Below, one piece after another: positions 25,416-33,866 of a stretch of DNA of 64,000 nucleotides (position 1 is its first letter; every line of letters begins with the position of its first letter). The stretch covers positions 1,178,001 to 1,242,000 of the forward strand of contig NZ_PYVX01000001.1 in assembly GCF_003056305.1 (NCBI RefSeq), read 5' to 3'. The position numbers were made by a program, and so were the translations under genes. Source of the stretch: Halomonas denitrificans (lineage in GTDB: Bacteria; Pseudomonadota; Gammaproteobacteria; Pseudomonadales; Halomonadaceae). The notes beneath the pieces are model-generated. The model made no database searches, was not told where the DNA came from, and worked only from the letters and a program-made list of their open reading frames with translations.

Positions 25416-26984
25416 TTAGCCGCGCGGGTCCATCACCCCGGCGTAGCGCACCCCGCTGAGCAGGGCCATCTCGCGCTGCCAGGTGGCGAGATCCTCCGGG
25501 TTGAACTGATCCAGGCGGTGGTGGCCGCAGGCCCGGGCCAGCACCTGCATCAGCGCGACGGAGGACTCGAGGAAGGTCGTCAGCTGGCGGGCCGACTTCT
25601 CGACGTCGAGGCGCTGGCGCAGGTCCTTTCGCTGGGTGGCGATCCCCGCCGGGCAGTTGTTGGTGTTGCAGATCCGCGCGGCCACGCAGCCGATCGACTG
25701 GATGGCGCTGTTGGCGATGGCGATGCCGTCGGCGCCCAGCGCCAGCGCCTTGACGAAGTCGCTCGGCACCCTGAGCCCGCCGGTGACGATCAGGGTGACC
25801 CGGCCGCTGGCGCCCCGGGCGTCCAGGTGGCGCCGGGCCCGCGCCAGCGCCGGGATGGTGGGCACGCTGATGTGGTCGCGAAAGAGCGTCGGGGCCGCCC
25901 CGGTGGCGCCGCCGCGGCCGTCGAGGATGAGGTAGTCGGCGCCGGCGTCCAGCGCGAACTGGATGTCCCGCTCGATATGGTTGGCGCTGAGCTTGAAGCC
26001 GACCGGGATGCCGCCGCTGAGCTCCCGCACCCGGTCGGCGAAGCGGCGGAAGTCCTCCACCGAGTGCAGGTCCTCGAAGGTGGGCGGCGAGACGGCCGGC
26101 TCGCCCTCGGGGATGCCGCGCACCTTGGCGATCCTGGCGGTGTTCTTGTTGCCCGGCAGGAAGCCGCCGGTGCCGGTCTTGGCGCCCTGCCCGCCCTTGA
26201 AGTGGAAGGCCTGGACCTTCTCGAGCAGCGCCTCGTCGTAGCCGAACCGGGCGCTGGCGAGCTCGTAGAAGTAGCGCGAATTCTCCTGCTGCTCCTCGGG
26301 CAGCATGCCCCCCTCGCCGGAGCAGATTCCGGTGCCGGCGTGCTCGGCGCCGCGGGCCAGGGCGATCTTGGCCTCCTCGGAGAGGGCCCCGAAACTCATG
26401 TCCGAGACCAGCAGCGGCATCGAGAGCGTCAGCGGCTTCTTGGCCTCGGGGCCGATCACGAGCTCGGTGGCGACCTCGGCGTCCTCCATCAGCGGCTGGG
26501 TCGCCAGCTGGGCGGCCATGATCTGCAGGTCGTCCCAGTGCGGCAGGGTATGGCGCGGCACGCCCATGGCGGCGGTCGGCCCGTGGGGGCCCATCTGCTC
26601 GAGCCCCTCCCGGGCCAGCTGGTGGATGAAGGCCACCGTGGGCTCCTCCTCGGTGGGCTTGGCCTCGGGGGCCTGGTCGCCATCCTGCGCGTCCTCCGAC
26701 TCGTCGGCGGCGTCCCCGGGGCCTTCCTTCCCCACCTCGTCGTCGTCGAAGCGCGCGTGGGTGCCGTCACAGTAGGGCGCATCGGCGGTGTGCTTGCAGC
26801 GACACAGGGTCGCCTCGCCGTCCTCCTCGGCCACGAAGCTCAGCGGCGTGAAGCCCGTGCCGGCGTGAGAGCCGTCGCAGAAGGGCTGGTCGGCCGAGCG
26901 GCCGCAGCGGCAGAAGGCATACTCCTTGTCCTTGGTCAGGGTCACGGTGGCGGGCGAATTGGCGGCTATCACGGGCGTCTTCAT
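25416..26984 (-). CDS. double-CDGSH / FMN glutamate synthase-domain fusion
   Basis: 522 residues. Residues ~23-42 and ~60-80 each hold a CDGSH-type iron-sulfur motif (CRCGRSADQPFCDGSH and CRCKHTADAPYCDGTH, both C-x-C-x9-CDGxH). An acidic, Pro/Glu-rich linker follows. Residues ~130-515 are the glutamate synthase alpha FMN domain: SDMSFGALSEEAK, GTGICSGEGG, GQGAKTGTGG, DGRGGATGAAP, and 3Fe-4S-type cysteines in CVAARICNTNNCPAGIATQ. It lacks the glutaminase domain, so it is not a complete GOGAT; likely an FMN oxidoreductase fed by the CDGSH clusters. Substrate unknown. Confidence 0.9.
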   Translation of the reverse strand: MKTPVIAANSPATVTLTKDKEYAFCRCGRSADQPFCDGSHAGTGFTPLSFVAEEDGEATLCRCKHTADAPYCDGTHARFDDDEVGKEGPGDAADESEDAQDGDQAPEAKPTEEEPTVAFIHQLAREGLEQMGPHGPTAAMGVPRHTLPHWDDLQIMAAQLATQPLMEDAEVATELVIGPEAKKPLTLSMPLLVSDMSFGALSEEAKIALARGAEHAGTGICSGEGGMLPEEQQENSRYFYELASARFGYDEALLEKVQAFHFKGGQGAKTGTGGFLPGNKNTARIAKVRGIPEGEPAVSPPTFEDLHSVEDFRRFADRVRELSGGIPVGFKLSANHIERDIQFALDAGADYLILDGRGGATGAAPTLFRDHISVPTIPALARARRHLDARGASGRVTLIVTGGLRVPSDFVKALALGADGIAIANSAIQSIGCVAARICNTNNCPAGIATQRKDLRQRLDVEKSARQLTTFLESSVALMQVLARACGHHRLDQFNPEDLATWQREMALLSGVRYAGVMDPRG

Positions 26985-27142
26985 GGGCGCGGGCTCCTCG
27001 ATCGGCGCGTGGGTCCTCCTGCCAAGATAGCCACCGACCGCGGCCGGCGAAAACCCCGCGGCCTCGATGCGCTCGATCGTCCCTGGCTATCGTCCCCGCT
27101 CCTTGCGCCCCGGAGACGTCTGGGAAAATCCGCGGGCTCAGA

Positions 27143-27481
27143 TCAGGAGTCGGCGAACAGCGCCGCGTAGGGGCGCTCGAGGGCACGGCGCACCTCGGCC
27201 AGCGAGAAGACCCGCGCGAAGGTCGCGAAGCGCTGCCCGTCGAACCACAGCTCGACCACCGGCAGCGAGAAGATGCGCCGCTGGGCGCAGAGCGCCGCGG
27301 CCTCGCCCTGGCAGTCGGCGTAGCAGGCCTCCAGGCGGGGAAACTCGGCGGCCAGCAGCGCCTCGAGGCGAGGCTTGATGGCCTGGCAGACCCCGCAGGC
27401 CCGGCCGCCGAAGAGCACCAGCACCGCGGGGTGCGCGGCCAGGGTGGCCTCGAAGGCGGCCCGATCCGCGACGGGCGTCAC
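27143..27481 (-). CDS. thioredoxin-family protein
   Basis: 112 residues from a GTG that overlaps the stop of the upstream methyltransferase gene (GTGA). Thioredoxin fold with active site CGVC in FGGRACGVCQAIKP and cis-Pro in SLPVVELWFDGQ; extra cysteines in ACYADCQGEAAALC. The active site is preceded by Ala rather than Trp, so it is probably a specialised disulfide reductase. Last gene of a three-gene minus-strand operon. Confidence 0.85.
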   Translation of the reverse strand: MTPVADRAAFEATLAAHPAVLVLFGGRACGVCQAIKPRLEALLAAEFPRLEACYADCQGEAAALCAQRRIFSLPVVELWFDGQRFATFARVFSLAEVRRALERPYAALFADS

Positions 27482-28386
27482 GCCGCCGGCTCCTCGGCAC
27501 CCTGGCGCACGTAGCGCGTCAGGCGCACCTCCACGGTGACGGTGAGGGCGTCGAGCGCCGCCGCCCGCTCCCGGCCCTCGACGCTGGCGCGATAGAGGTG
27601 CGGGGTCATCGCCAGCAGGTCGGCGATGGTTTCTGCGCCCTCGAGCGCGAGGGGGTAGCGCAGGGTCTCGGTATCGAGGTGCGCGAAGCCCGCCGGCGCG
27701 GCGGGCTCTGCGGTGCGCTCGGGCTTCAGGCGGGGGTAGATGATCTCGCGCAGCTCGCGCAGGTGATCCGGTCCCGCCTCGGCCGTCAGCAGCACCCCGC
27801 CGGGCTTCATCACCCGGGCGAACTCCGCGGCCACCGGGAAGCCGAACAGGCAGAGCAGCCGGTCCAGGGTGCCCGTCAGCACCGGCAGGTGGGCGTTGCT
27901 GCCGACCACCCAGCTCGCCGGCACCCCCGCCTGCTTGCCCTGCCGGGCGGCGGCGAGCACCGCCCACTTGGAGATGTCGAGGCCCAGCAGCGAGAGCGAC
28001 GGCGGCGCCTCGCCCTCCTCTGCGCCCACTTCGTCACGCTTCTCGTCACAGGTGCGGGCCAGCTCGCGCAGGTAGTAGCCCTCGCCACAGCCGGCATCGA
28101 GGCAGCTCAGCGGCTCGGGGCCCGCCCCGGCCAGCACCGCGCGGCCGACCGCGTCGGCGATCGGCCGGTAGTGGCCGGCCTCGAGGAAGCGCTGGCGCGC
28201 CGCGACCATCGCCTTGCTGTCGCCGGGATCCCGGGAGCGCTTCTGCTGCACCGGCAGCAGGTGCACGTAGCCCTGGCGGGCGATATCGAAGCTGTGCCCG
28301 GCGCTGCAGCGCCAGGCACCGTCGCGGCGCGTCAGCGCCTCGCCGTCGAGGGGACAGGCCAGCGCCTCGAAGGGGGTGCTGCTCAT
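27478..28386 (-). CDS. rlmA: 23S rRNA (guanine-N1)-methyltransferase RlmA-like
   Basis: 302 residues. N-terminal zinc-finger-like region ACPLDGEAL ... WRCSAGHSFDIARQGYVHLLPV; the second Cys of the E. coli CxxC is Asp here. Then the conserved KRSRDPGDS, SAM-binding LDAGCGEGYYL and LGLDISKWAV. E. coli RlmA methylates G745 of 23S rRNA. An insertion between the SAM strands (DEKRDEVGAEEGEAPPS) is unusual. Overlaps the symporter stop by 4 nt. Confidence 0.87.
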   Translation of the reverse strand: MSSTPFEALACPLDGEALTRRDGAWRCSAGHSFDIARQGYVHLLPVQQKRSRDPGDSKAMVAARQRFLEAGHYRPIADAVGRAVLAGAGPEPLSCLDAGCGEGYYLRELARTCDEKRDEVGAEEGEAPPSLSLLGLDISKWAVLAAARQGKQAGVPASWVVGSNAHLPVLTGTLDRLLCLFGFPVAAEFARVMKPGGVLLTAEAGPDHLRELREIIYPRLKPERTAEPAAPAGFAHLDTETLRYPLALEGAETIADLLAMTPHLYRASVEGRERAAALDALTVTVEVRLTRYVRQGAEEPAA

Positions 28387-29669
28387 GAGGCGTCGCCCTG
28401 GCCGGCGACGGCCGCCGCCTGCGACGCGGCGCGGGTCTCGATGCGCTCGCCCTCGCTGCGGCCGATCACGGCGGTGCCGACGAGATCGCCGGTGACGTTG
28501 AGCGCCGTGCAGCCCATACCGACCAGCGCATCGATGGCGGTGAGCAGCGCCACGGCCTCGATGGGCAGGCCGACCTGGGAGAACACCGTGGCGATCATCA
28601 CGATGCCGGCGCCCGGCACCCCGGCGGTGCCCACCGAGATCAGCGTGCCCACCACCACGATCTGCAGCATGCTCGACCAGTCCAACGGCGCGCCCATCAC
28701 GTTGGCGGCGAACACCGCCGAGATGGCGATGCGGATCGCCGCCCCGTCCATGTTGAGCGTCGCGCCCAGCGGCAGGCTGAAGCCGTAGAGGCTGCGCGGC
28801 AGGCCCAGGCGGCTCGCGGCGTCCAGGGTCAGCGGCAGGGTGCCGGAGCTGCTCTGGGTGGCGAAGGCGGTGGCCATGGGCGTGCGCGCCTCGCGAAAGA
28901 AGGCCCGCACCGGCACGCCGAAGCCGCGCAGCAGGCCGAGATAGACCAGCAGCTGCACGCCCAGCGCCAGGTAGAGCACCACCACCATGTCGCCCAGCGA
29001 CAGCAGGGTCTCGAGGCCCTGCTCGGCGACGGTGCCGACCACGATGGCAAAGACCCCGACCGGCACCACGTGCAGGATGCCGCCCATCACCTTGAGCGTG
29101 GCGGCGTTGAGCGCCTCGATCAGCCCGTAGAGCTTCTCGCCGAGCTCGGACTGGGACTCCGACTGGCGCATCTTCGCCACGGCCAGGCCGAACACCAGCG
29201 CGATGAAGATGATGCCGAGCAGGTCCTGCTCGGCGAAGGCGGCGACGATGTTGGTCGGCACGATGCCGAGCACCACCGAGAGGATGCCGGGGTTGTCGGG
29301 CACCGAGACCGAGCCCGCGCCCTGAAGCGACATGCCCTCCCCCGGGGAGAGCAGGGTGGCCACGGCCAGGCCCACGGCGATGGCCAGCGCCGAGGTCGCC
29401 AGGTAGTAGAGAAACACCTTGCGGCCGATGCGCCCGAGGCTGCCGGCCCGCCCCTGGTTGACCCCGGCCATCAGGGTGAAGAGCACGATGGGCAGGATGA
29501 TGAACTTCAACAGCCGCATCAGCAGCTCGCCCAGCGGGGCCAGCCAGTCGGCCACCGCGGGCCCGCCGAGCAGGCCGACCACCACGCCCAGCACCAGGGC
29601 GAGGCTCACGCGCAGGATCAACGAGGCATCGCGGTAGCCGCGCCACAGGGGGGACAGAAGAGTAGACAT
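28383..29669 (-). CDS. sodium:dicarboxylate symporter (DAACS family)
   Basis: 428 residues, about eight TM segments plus re-entrant loops. Family motifs: FIILPIVLFTLMAGV, the serine-rich QSSSGTLPLTL (hairpin 1), LGATLNMDGAAI (NMDG in TM7) and GIVMIATVFSQVGLP. It takes up glutamate, aspartate or C4-dicarboxylates with Na+. The ATG at 29669 follows AGAGGT. First gene of the operon with rlmA and the thioredoxin-like gene, an unusual partnership. Confidence 0.92.
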   Translation of the reverse strand: MSTLLSPLWRGYRDASLILRVSLALVLGVVVGLLGGPAVADWLAPLGELLMRLLKFIILPIVLFTLMAGVNQGRAGSLGRIGRKVFLYYLATSALAIAVGLAVATLLSPGEGMSLQGAGSVSVPDNPGILSVVLGIVPTNIVAAFAEQDLLGIIFIALVFGLAVAKMRQSESQSELGEKLYGLIEALNAATLKVMGGILHVVPVGVFAIVVGTVAEQGLETLLSLGDMVVVLYLALGVQLLVYLGLLRGFGVPVRAFFREARTPMATAFATQSSSGTLPLTLDAASRLGLPRSLYGFSLPLGATLNMDGAAIRIAISAVFAANVMGAPLDWSSMLQIVVVGTLISVGTAGVPGAGIVMIATVFSQVGLPIEAVALLTAIDALVGMGCTALNVTGDLVGTAVIGRSEGERIETRAASQAAAVAGQGDAS

Positions 29670-29741
29670 CTTGACCTCTTGGGAAACGATAAGCGCCGCG
29701 GACCTTAGGCCCACGGCGCTCGGTGTGCAACGACCGGATGA

Positions 29742-30611
29742 TTAAGAGCTTATAACGTCCTGCGTCTTGTGCTCGAAGTCGCTGGCGTCGTGGCGCTCAT
29801 GGAGCTGCATGGAGGGCTCACCGAAGGTGCGGTTGACCATGCGCCCGCGCTGCACCGCCGGGCGGGAGTCGATCTCCTTGGCCCAGCGCATCACGTGCTC
29901 GTACTCCTGCACCTGCAGGAACTCGCCGGCGTCGTAGATCCGGCCCAGCACCAGCTGGCCGTACCAGGCCCAGTTGGCGATATCGGCGATGGTGTAGGTG
30001 TCGCCGGCCAGGTAGCGCGTCTCCGCCAGGCGGCGGTTCAGCACGTCGAGCTGGCGCTTGACCTCCATGGCGTAGCGGTCGATGGGGTACTCCATCGGCT
30101 CGGGCGCGTAGGCGTAGAAGTGGCCGAAGCCGCCGCCCAGGAAGGGCGCGCTGCCCATCTGCCAGAACAGCCAGTTGAGCGTCTCGGTGCGTGCCGCGTG
30201 CTCACTCGGCAGGAACTCGCCGAAGCGCTCGGCCAGGTAGAGCAGGATGGCCCCGGACTCGAACACCCGGATCGGCTCGTCGCCGCTGCGGTCGACCAGC
30301 GCCGGGATCTTGGAGTTGGGGTTGATCTCGACGAAACCGCTGCCGAACTGGTCGCCCTCGCCGATGCGGATCAGCCAGGCATCGTACTCGGCGTCCCGGT
30401 GACCGAGCGCCAGCAGCTCCTCGAACATCGTCGTGACCTTCACTCCGTTGGGCGTGCCCATGGAGTAGAGCTGGAATGGATGCTCGCCGACCGGCAGCTC
30501 CTGCTCGTGGGTGGGCCCGGCGACGGGGCGATTGATGCTGGCGAAGGTGCCGCCACTGGCCTTCTCCCAGGTCCAGACCTTCGGCGGAGTGTAGTCGTTG
30601 CCTTGGCTCAT
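29742..30611 (-). CDS. yghU: YghU-type glutathione S-transferase / disulfide-bond reductase
   Basis: 289 residues from the ATG at 30611 (GAGGAGG upstream), close to the E. coli YghU length. Conserved N-terminal extension DYTPPKVWTWEKASGGTFASINRP and the thioredoxin domain GTPNGVKVTTMFEELLA (Thr-based disulfide reductase site), FVEINPNSKIPALVD, FESGAILLYLAERF, and the C-terminal NWLFWQMGSAPFLGGGFGHFY. Nu-class GST with disulfide reductase activity on glutathione adducts. Confidence 0.93.
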   Translation of the reverse strand: MSQGNDYTPPKVWTWEKASGGTFASINRPVAGPTHEQELPVGEHPFQLYSMGTPNGVKVTTMFEELLALGHRDAEYDAWLIRIGEGDQFGSGFVEINPNSKIPALVDRSGDEPIRVFESGAILLYLAERFGEFLPSEHAARTETLNWLFWQMGSAPFLGGGFGHFYAYAPEPMEYPIDRYAMEVKRQLDVLNRRLAETRYLAGDTYTIADIANWAWYGQLVLGRIYDAGEFLQVQEYEHVMRWAKEIDSRPAVQRGRMVNRTFGEPSMQLHERHDASDFEHKTQDVISS

Positions 30612-30739
30612 GGGCCCTCCTCGATAGCGAAGCGTGTGCTGAGAACCAATATGGGGACGCATTAGCCTGCTATCAACCTGCGACGCACCGCCCCCTGCGC
30701 CACGCCCCACCGCGAACGCGCCTCGTCAGCACCTTCCAT

Positions 30740-30766
30740 TAAAGGCGCCATTACGTTTGCCGATAA
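30740..30766 (+). promoter_or_regulatory. sigma-28 (FliA) promoter of the MCP gene
   Basis: TAAA (30740-30743), 15-bp spacer, GCCGATAA (30759-30766): an exact match to the flagellar sigma-28 consensus, with the TAAA and GCCGATAA elements perfect. It lies about 110 bp upstream of the chemoreceptor start. Confidence 0.9.
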
Positions 30767-30878
30767 CGTTATAAGAATTTATTCCACCAATAACGCCTAT
30801 TCAACACCCTCCCCCTCTCCCGGCCCACAAGAACTCGAACTGGCCGTACCCCTGTTGATGACGACTTCGGGAAATCAA

Positions 30879-32846
30879 ATGAAACTGAATAACCATTCGA
30901 TCAAGCTGCGCATCATGGCGAGTCTCGCCGTCGTGCTGCTGCTCGCCATTACCATCATCGTGCCCTTCCTGTTGAACCGCATCGCCAGCGTCATCGAGCA
31001 GGCCGAGCAGCGGGAACTCGAGTCCCTGCAGGAGAGCTTCAACGCCAAGTTGAGGGCCGAGGCGCGGCTCGCCACCTCGATGAGTCACCTGGTCGGCGGC
31101 ATTCCCGAGGTGCAGGCGGCCCTCGCCGGCGAGGACAGGGACCGGCTCGCCGCGCTCTTCGCGCCGGGCTTCGCCGCCCTGAAGGAGGGCGGCGTTCGCC
31201 AGTTCCAGTTCCACCTGCCGCCCGCGACCTCGCTCCTGCGGGTGCACAGGCCCGAGAAGTTCGGTGACGACTTGAGCGCCCTGCGCCCGACCATCGTCGA
31301 GACCAACCGGACCCGGGCGCCGGTATCGGGGGTCGATCAGGGCGTGGCGGGCCTCGGCATCCGCGGCCTGGTGCCCGTCTTCCATCGCGACGAGCACGTG
31401 GGATCGCTCGAGTTCGGCATGGGCCTGGGACAAGGCTTCTTCGAGAGCTTCGCCGCTCAGTATGGCGTCGAGGCCGGCCTGCACCTGAAGACGGCCGACG
31501 GCTTCTCCCCTTACGCCTCGACCCTGGAAGAGGGCGCGCTGCTGCCCGCCCCGGCCCTTCAGGCGACCCTTCAGGGCGAGGGCGAGATTCACTACGCCTC
31601 TCGCGGCGATGTGCCCCTGGCCGTCATGGGCCATGTCGTGAACGACTATGCGGGCACGCCCATCGGCGTCGTCGAGATCGCCCTGGATCGCTCCAACTAT
31701 GTCGCCATCATGGACCTGGCCCGCAACGCCGCGCTGCTGATCGCGACGCTGACCCTGGGCGCCGGCCTGCTCGTGGCCTACTGGCTCTCCCACACGATCA
31801 CCCGCCCGATCCAGCGCACCGTGACCGCCATGGAGAACATCGCCGCCGGCGAGGGCGACCTGACCCGCCGGCTGGACGACAGCGGCCGCGACGAGCTGAG
31901 CGAGCTGGCCCGGCAGTTCAACGCCTTCGTGGCGCGCATGCAGCAGACGCTGCGCGAGGTGCGCGGGACCACCTACAGCGTCTATCGGGCGGCCGGCGAG
32001 ATCAGCCAGAGCAGCGAGGAGCTGGCGACGCGCACCGAGCAGTCCGCGGCGAACCTGCAGGAGACCTCCGCCTCCATGGAGGAGATCACCTCCACGGTCA
32101 CGCACAGCGCCGAGTCGGCCTCCCAGGCCAACCAGCTGGTGCAGTCCACCGCGGACGTCGCCCGCCAGGGCGAGGCCGCGATGGAGCAGGTCGAGCGCAC
32201 GATGGACGACATCAACGCCTCCTCGGCCAAGATCAGCGACATCATCACGATGATCGATGCCATCGCCTTCCAGACCAACATCCTGGCCCTGAACGCCTCG
32301 GTGGAGGCCGCCCGCGCCGGCGAGCACGGCCGCGGCTTCGCCGTGGTCGCCGAGGAGGTGCGCACCCTGGCCAGCCGCTCCAGCGAGGCCTCACGGGAGA
32401 TTCGCCAGCTGATCGATGCCTCGACCGCGCACACCCACTCCGGCGCCGAGCTGGTGCGCTCCGCCGGGCAGACCATGAAGGAGATCGTGGAGAGCGTGTC
32501 ACGGGTGACCGACGTCATCGCCGAGATCAGCGCCGGCGCCCGGGAACAGAGCAGCGGCATCGGCCAGATCAATACCGCCGTGGCGGAGATGGATACCATG
32601 ACCCAGCAGAACGCGGCGATGGTGCAGCAGTCCTCGTCGTCCGCTGGCGAGATGAAGGATCACGCCCAGCGCCTGAGCCAACTGGTCGACTCCTTCGTGC
32701 TCGGCGAGTATCACCCCCAGACGAGGGCGGCGTCGCGCAGCGAGCAACGCCCCGCGGCTCGCCCGTCGCCGCAGCCCGATGACGCATCGCGCCCGACTGA
32801 CCGGCCGATGGCGGCGGCCCAGGCCGACGACTGGGAGGCGTTCTAG
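30879..32846 (+). CDS. methyl-accepting chemotaxis protein with double-Cache-like sensor
   Basis: 655 residues from ATG 30879 (starts at TTG 30855 or ATG 30858 are possible). TM1 ~13-35 (SLAVVLLLAITIIVPFLL), periplasmic domain ~36-285 resembling dCache_3 (RVHRPEKFGDDLSALR), TM2 ~286-310, HAMP, then the MCP signalling domain with hairpin tip IDAIAFQTNILALNASVEAARAGEHG. The C-terminus ends DDWEAF, like the NWETF pentapeptide that tethers CheR, so it is a high-abundance-type receptor. Ligand unknown. Under a sigma-28 promoter. Confidence 0.94.
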   Translation: MKLNNHSIKLRIMASLAVVLLLAITIIVPFLLNRIASVIEQAEQRELESLQESFNAKLRAEARLATSMSHLVGGIPEVQAALAGEDRDRLAALFAPGFAALKEGGVRQFQFHLPPATSLLRVHRPEKFGDDLSALRPTIVETNRTRAPVSGVDQGVAGLGIRGLVPVFHRDEHVGSLEFGMGLGQGFFESFAAQYGVEAGLHLKTADGFSPYASTLEEGALLPAPALQATLQGEGEIHYASRGDVPLAVMGHVVNDYAGTPIGVVEIALDRSNYVAIMDLARNAALLIATLTLGAGLLVAYWLSHTITRPIQRTVTAMENIAAGEGDLTRRLDDSGRDELSELARQFNAFVARMQQTLREVRGTTYSVYRAAGEISQSSEELATRTEQSAANLQETSASMEEITSTVTHSAESASQANQLVQSTADVARQGEAAMEQVERTMDDINASSAKISDIITMIDAIAFQTNILALNASVEAARAGEHGRGFAVVAEEVRTLASRSSEASREIRQLIDASTAHTHSGAELVRSAGQTMKEIVESVSRVTDVIAEISAGAREQSSGIGQINTAVAEMDTMTQQNAAMVQQSSSSAGEMKDHAQRLSQLVDSFVLGEYHPQTRAASRSEQRPAARPSPQPDDASRPTDRPMAAAQADDWEAF

Positions 32847-32860
32847 GCCCGACCCGTCGC

Positions 32861-33616
32861 TCAGGACGCGTCGAGCAGCGACTCGACCAGCGCCTCGAGG
32901 CTCGCCTCGCAGCGGGCCTCGGGCGCGCGCTCCTCGTCGCCCGGGCGATACTTGCCGGAGCGCACCAGGCAGGCCGAAAGACCGACCGCCTGGGCGGCGA
33001 GCACGTCGCACTCCACGTCGTCGCCCACCATCAGCGCCTCGTCGGGTTTCACCCCGGCCTCATCGAGCACGGCATGGAAGAAGTCGGCCGAGGGCTTGCC
33101 GAGGATACGCGCCTCGACGTCGGCGGCGTACTCCAGGGCGCGCACGAAGGGGCCGGCGTCCAGGTGCAGGGAGCCCTTTGCTCGGAAGTAGCGATTGGTG
33201 CCCACGGCGAGCAGCGGCGCCCCCTCGAGCAGCAGCCGGAAGGCGGCGTCGAGGTGGGCGTAGTCGAGGCGCTGCTCGGCGTCGCCGAGCACCACGGCGT
33301 CGGGCTCGCCCTCCGGCAGGCCCGCGAACTCCGGCTCGAGCCGCTCGTGGACCAGCAGGTAGGGCGTCAGCCGATGGCGCTCGAGGTGGCGGCGGATCGC
33401 CCCCGGCGCGGTGAATACCTGTGCCGGCGTCACCGCGAAGCCGAGGCGTTCGAGCTCCTCGCAGACCGCCGCCGAGGTCTTGCGCGAGGTGTTGGTGAGA
33501 AAGCGCAAGCTGAGCTCGCTCGCCGCGAGCCGCGAAACCGCTTCCACGGCGCCGGGCAGGGCCTTGCCGTCCTCGGTCAACACGCCGCTGATATCGAGAA
33601 GTACCGCCTTGAGCAT
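32861..33616 (-). CDS. HAD-IIA hydrolase, TIGR01458/LHPP-like
   Basis: 251 residues from ATG 33616. HAD motif I is LLDISGVL (Asp-Ile-Ser), motif II LRFLTNTSRK, then a C2-type cap, motif III Lys in LGKPSADFF and motif IV ALMVGDDVECDVLAAQAVG. Resembles phospholysine/phosphohistidine phosphatase-like HAD proteins. Cytoplasmic; convergent with the MCP gene. An earlier in-frame ATG (33718) is rejected as it adds 34 residues with no fold. Confidence 0.87.
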   Translation of the reverse strand: MLKAVLLDISGVLTEDGKALPGAVEAVSRLAASELSLRFLTNTSRKTSAAVCEELERLGFAVTPAQVFTAPGAIRRHLERHRLTPYLLVHERLEPEFAGLPEGEPDAVVLGDAEQRLDYAHLDAAFRLLLEGAPLLAVGTNRYFRAKGSLHLDAGPFVRALEYAADVEARILGKPSADFFHAVLDEAGVKPDEALMVGDDVECDVLAAQAVGLSACLVRSGKYRPGDEERAPEARCEASLEALVESLLDAS

Positions 33617-33794
33617 CGTCGCGTCCTCCGCCGCCGCCTCGTCTCCCACCAGACTAGCCGCTGGCGGCCGGCACGGCCGCGCGCCGCGATCGACCACAAC
33701 GTTGATCGGGATCGTCATATCGGTGACAGAGAGAGGCTGCCGCGTTGATCGTTCGATGATAGGGTCATTGTTAGCTAATCAAGGAGGATCCGCG

Positions 33795-33866
33795 ATGATG
33801 GGCTGTCATGGCGGAGACTCACGGCAACCTTCAAGGCCCCTTCCGCCCCATGACCCTCTTCCATGA
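33795..33866 (+). other. possible short upstream ORF overlapping the cyclase start
   Basis: A 23-codon frame (MMGCHGGDSRQPSRPLPP...) opens 7 nt after a perfect AAGGAGG (33781-33787) and ends inside the diguanylate cyclase gene in another frame. The cyclase ATG at 33808 has no SD at normal distance. This may be a leader peptide coupling translation, or the true cyclase start may use the distant SD. Confidence 0.4.

Noticed and set aside
27143-27967. 274-codon frame containing the thioredoxin-like protein
   Set aside because: Only the last 112 codons have a fold; the upstream portion is a shadow of rlmA, and a GTG overlapping the rlmA stop gives a natural start.
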